Positions 16,687-17,108 of a DNA stretch of 17,108 nt are shown here, in pieces (the first letter of the stretch is position 1; each line of letters begins with the position of its first letter). A model generated the notes under the pieces. The model was not told the origin of the DNA. It did no database searches and saw nothing but the letters and a program-made list of their open reading frames with translations. Position numbers and translations under genes: made by a program. This stretch comes from Comamonadaceae bacterium (lineage in GTDB: Bacteria; Pseudomonadota; Gammaproteobacteria; Burkholderiales; Burkholderiaceae): NCBI GenBank assembly GCA_947484245.1, contig CANKOT010000045.1:1-17108 (forward strand), in the 5' to 3' direction.

Positions 16687-17108
16687 TCAAGCCCAAAACA
16701 CACTGCCGGACTTTTCGTACCAGCTGGGCACTTGGCTTTCAACAGACGATTCAATGCGACTGCGTTTGATTTTCATCGTGGGTGTGAGGTAGCCGTTCTC
16801 AATTGACCAAGCCTCACTGGCAATGACCAACATGCGAAGCTTTTCATAGTCTGCCAACTCTGCATTCACTTTAACCAGGAAATCGCTGAGTTCTTGTTCT
16901 ACATGAGCCCTTACTTCAGCGTCTTTGACTTTCGGACGAATATCTTCCGCCAGCACCACCATGGCATAGGCAGCCGACTGGGAGACGCCTGAGACAATGC
17001 TCATCTCAATCAGGGGATGCACATTGAGTTTGTTTTCAATGGGTGCTGGTGCCACATATTTACCTTTGGAGGTTTTGAAAATCTCTTTCAAACGTCCGGT
17101 AATTTTCA
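16687..17108 (-). CDS. AMP-forming acyl-CoA synthetase, C-terminal part (cut by window edge)
   Basis: The last 140 or so codons of an ANL-superfamily long-chain acyl-CoA synthetase; the reading frame continues beyond the right edge. It begins in the conserved hinge, KITGRLKEIFKTSKGKYVAPAPIE, where the GR-K-E pattern precedes the lysine-containing C-terminal subdomain that swings in for thioester formation. The segment GVSQSAAYAMVVLAEDIRPKVK and the terminal MKIKRSRIE are typical of long-chain (FadD15-like) members. The adenylation core is outside the window. The stop is 3 nt before the nitronate monooxygenase-like start. Substrate cannot be read from this part, though long-chain fatty acids are more likely than aromatic acids. 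Confidence 0.8.
   Translation of the reverse strand, partial: KITGRLKEIFKTSKGKYVAPAPIENKLNVHPLIEMSIVSGVSQSAAYAMVVLAEDIRPKVKDAEVRAHVEQELSDFLVKVNAELADYEKLRMLVIASEAWSIENGYLTPTMKIKRSRIESSVESQVPSWYEKSGSVFWA

Overview
The window looks like a chromosomal aromatic-catabolism island from a betaproteobacterium, most likely Burkholderiales/Comamonadaceae. The grounds are a protocatechuate (PCA) 4,5-cleavage operon in a Comamonas-like pmd gene order, orphan Bug/TctC and other solute-binding proteins, and moderate-GC coding sequence with compact operons. Every gene I can recognise inside the window looks intact. I saw no mobile elements, rRNA, tRNA or CRISPR.

Layout: 1-248 is flanking sequence. 249-2294 (-) is a stand-alone paaZ, the ring-opening bifunctional enzyme of the phenylacetyl-CoA pathway. 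2576-10814 (-) is the PCA 4,5-cleavage operon, transcribed right to left: pmdU (oxalomesaconate tautomerase), pmdE (hydratase), pmdF (aldolase), an ABC-type solute-binding lipoprotein, pmdD (pyrone hydrolase), pmdA and pmdB (the dioxygenase), pmdC (semialdehyde dehydrogenase) and, after a 132-nt gap, an aldo/keto reductase. A divergent LysR-type regulator (10948-11859, +) shares a short control region containing two perfect dyads, a good sigma70-like promoter and an 11-codon leader ORF. The regulator ends in a clear intrinsic terminator.

Next on the minus strand is a two-gene unit (11941-13951): a vanA-type Rieske O-demethylase oxygenase followed one nucleotide later by a Bug/TctC binding protein. 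No reductase partner (vanB) is in the window. Divergent from vanA are a small nitroreductase and an FAH-family hydrolase (14154-15639, +). A two-way terminator separates them from a convergent unit (15715-17108, -) of a nitronate monooxygenase-like flavoprotein and the C-terminal end of an AMP-forming acyl-CoA synthetase that runs off the window.

Functionally, VanA would demethylate vanillate to PCA. PmdAB would cleave PCA to 4-carboxy-2-hydroxymuconate-6-semialdehyde, PmdC oxidise that to 2-pyrone-4,6-dicarboxylate, and PmdD open the pyrone to 4-oxalomesaconate. PmdU and PmdE would isomerise and hydrate it, and PmdF cleave the product to pyruvate and oxaloacetate. The whole lower pathway is present, whereas the uptake permeases and VanB are missing locally. 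The least explained parts are the orphan binding proteins placed inside the two catabolic units and the layered regulatory DNA between pmdU and the LysR gene.
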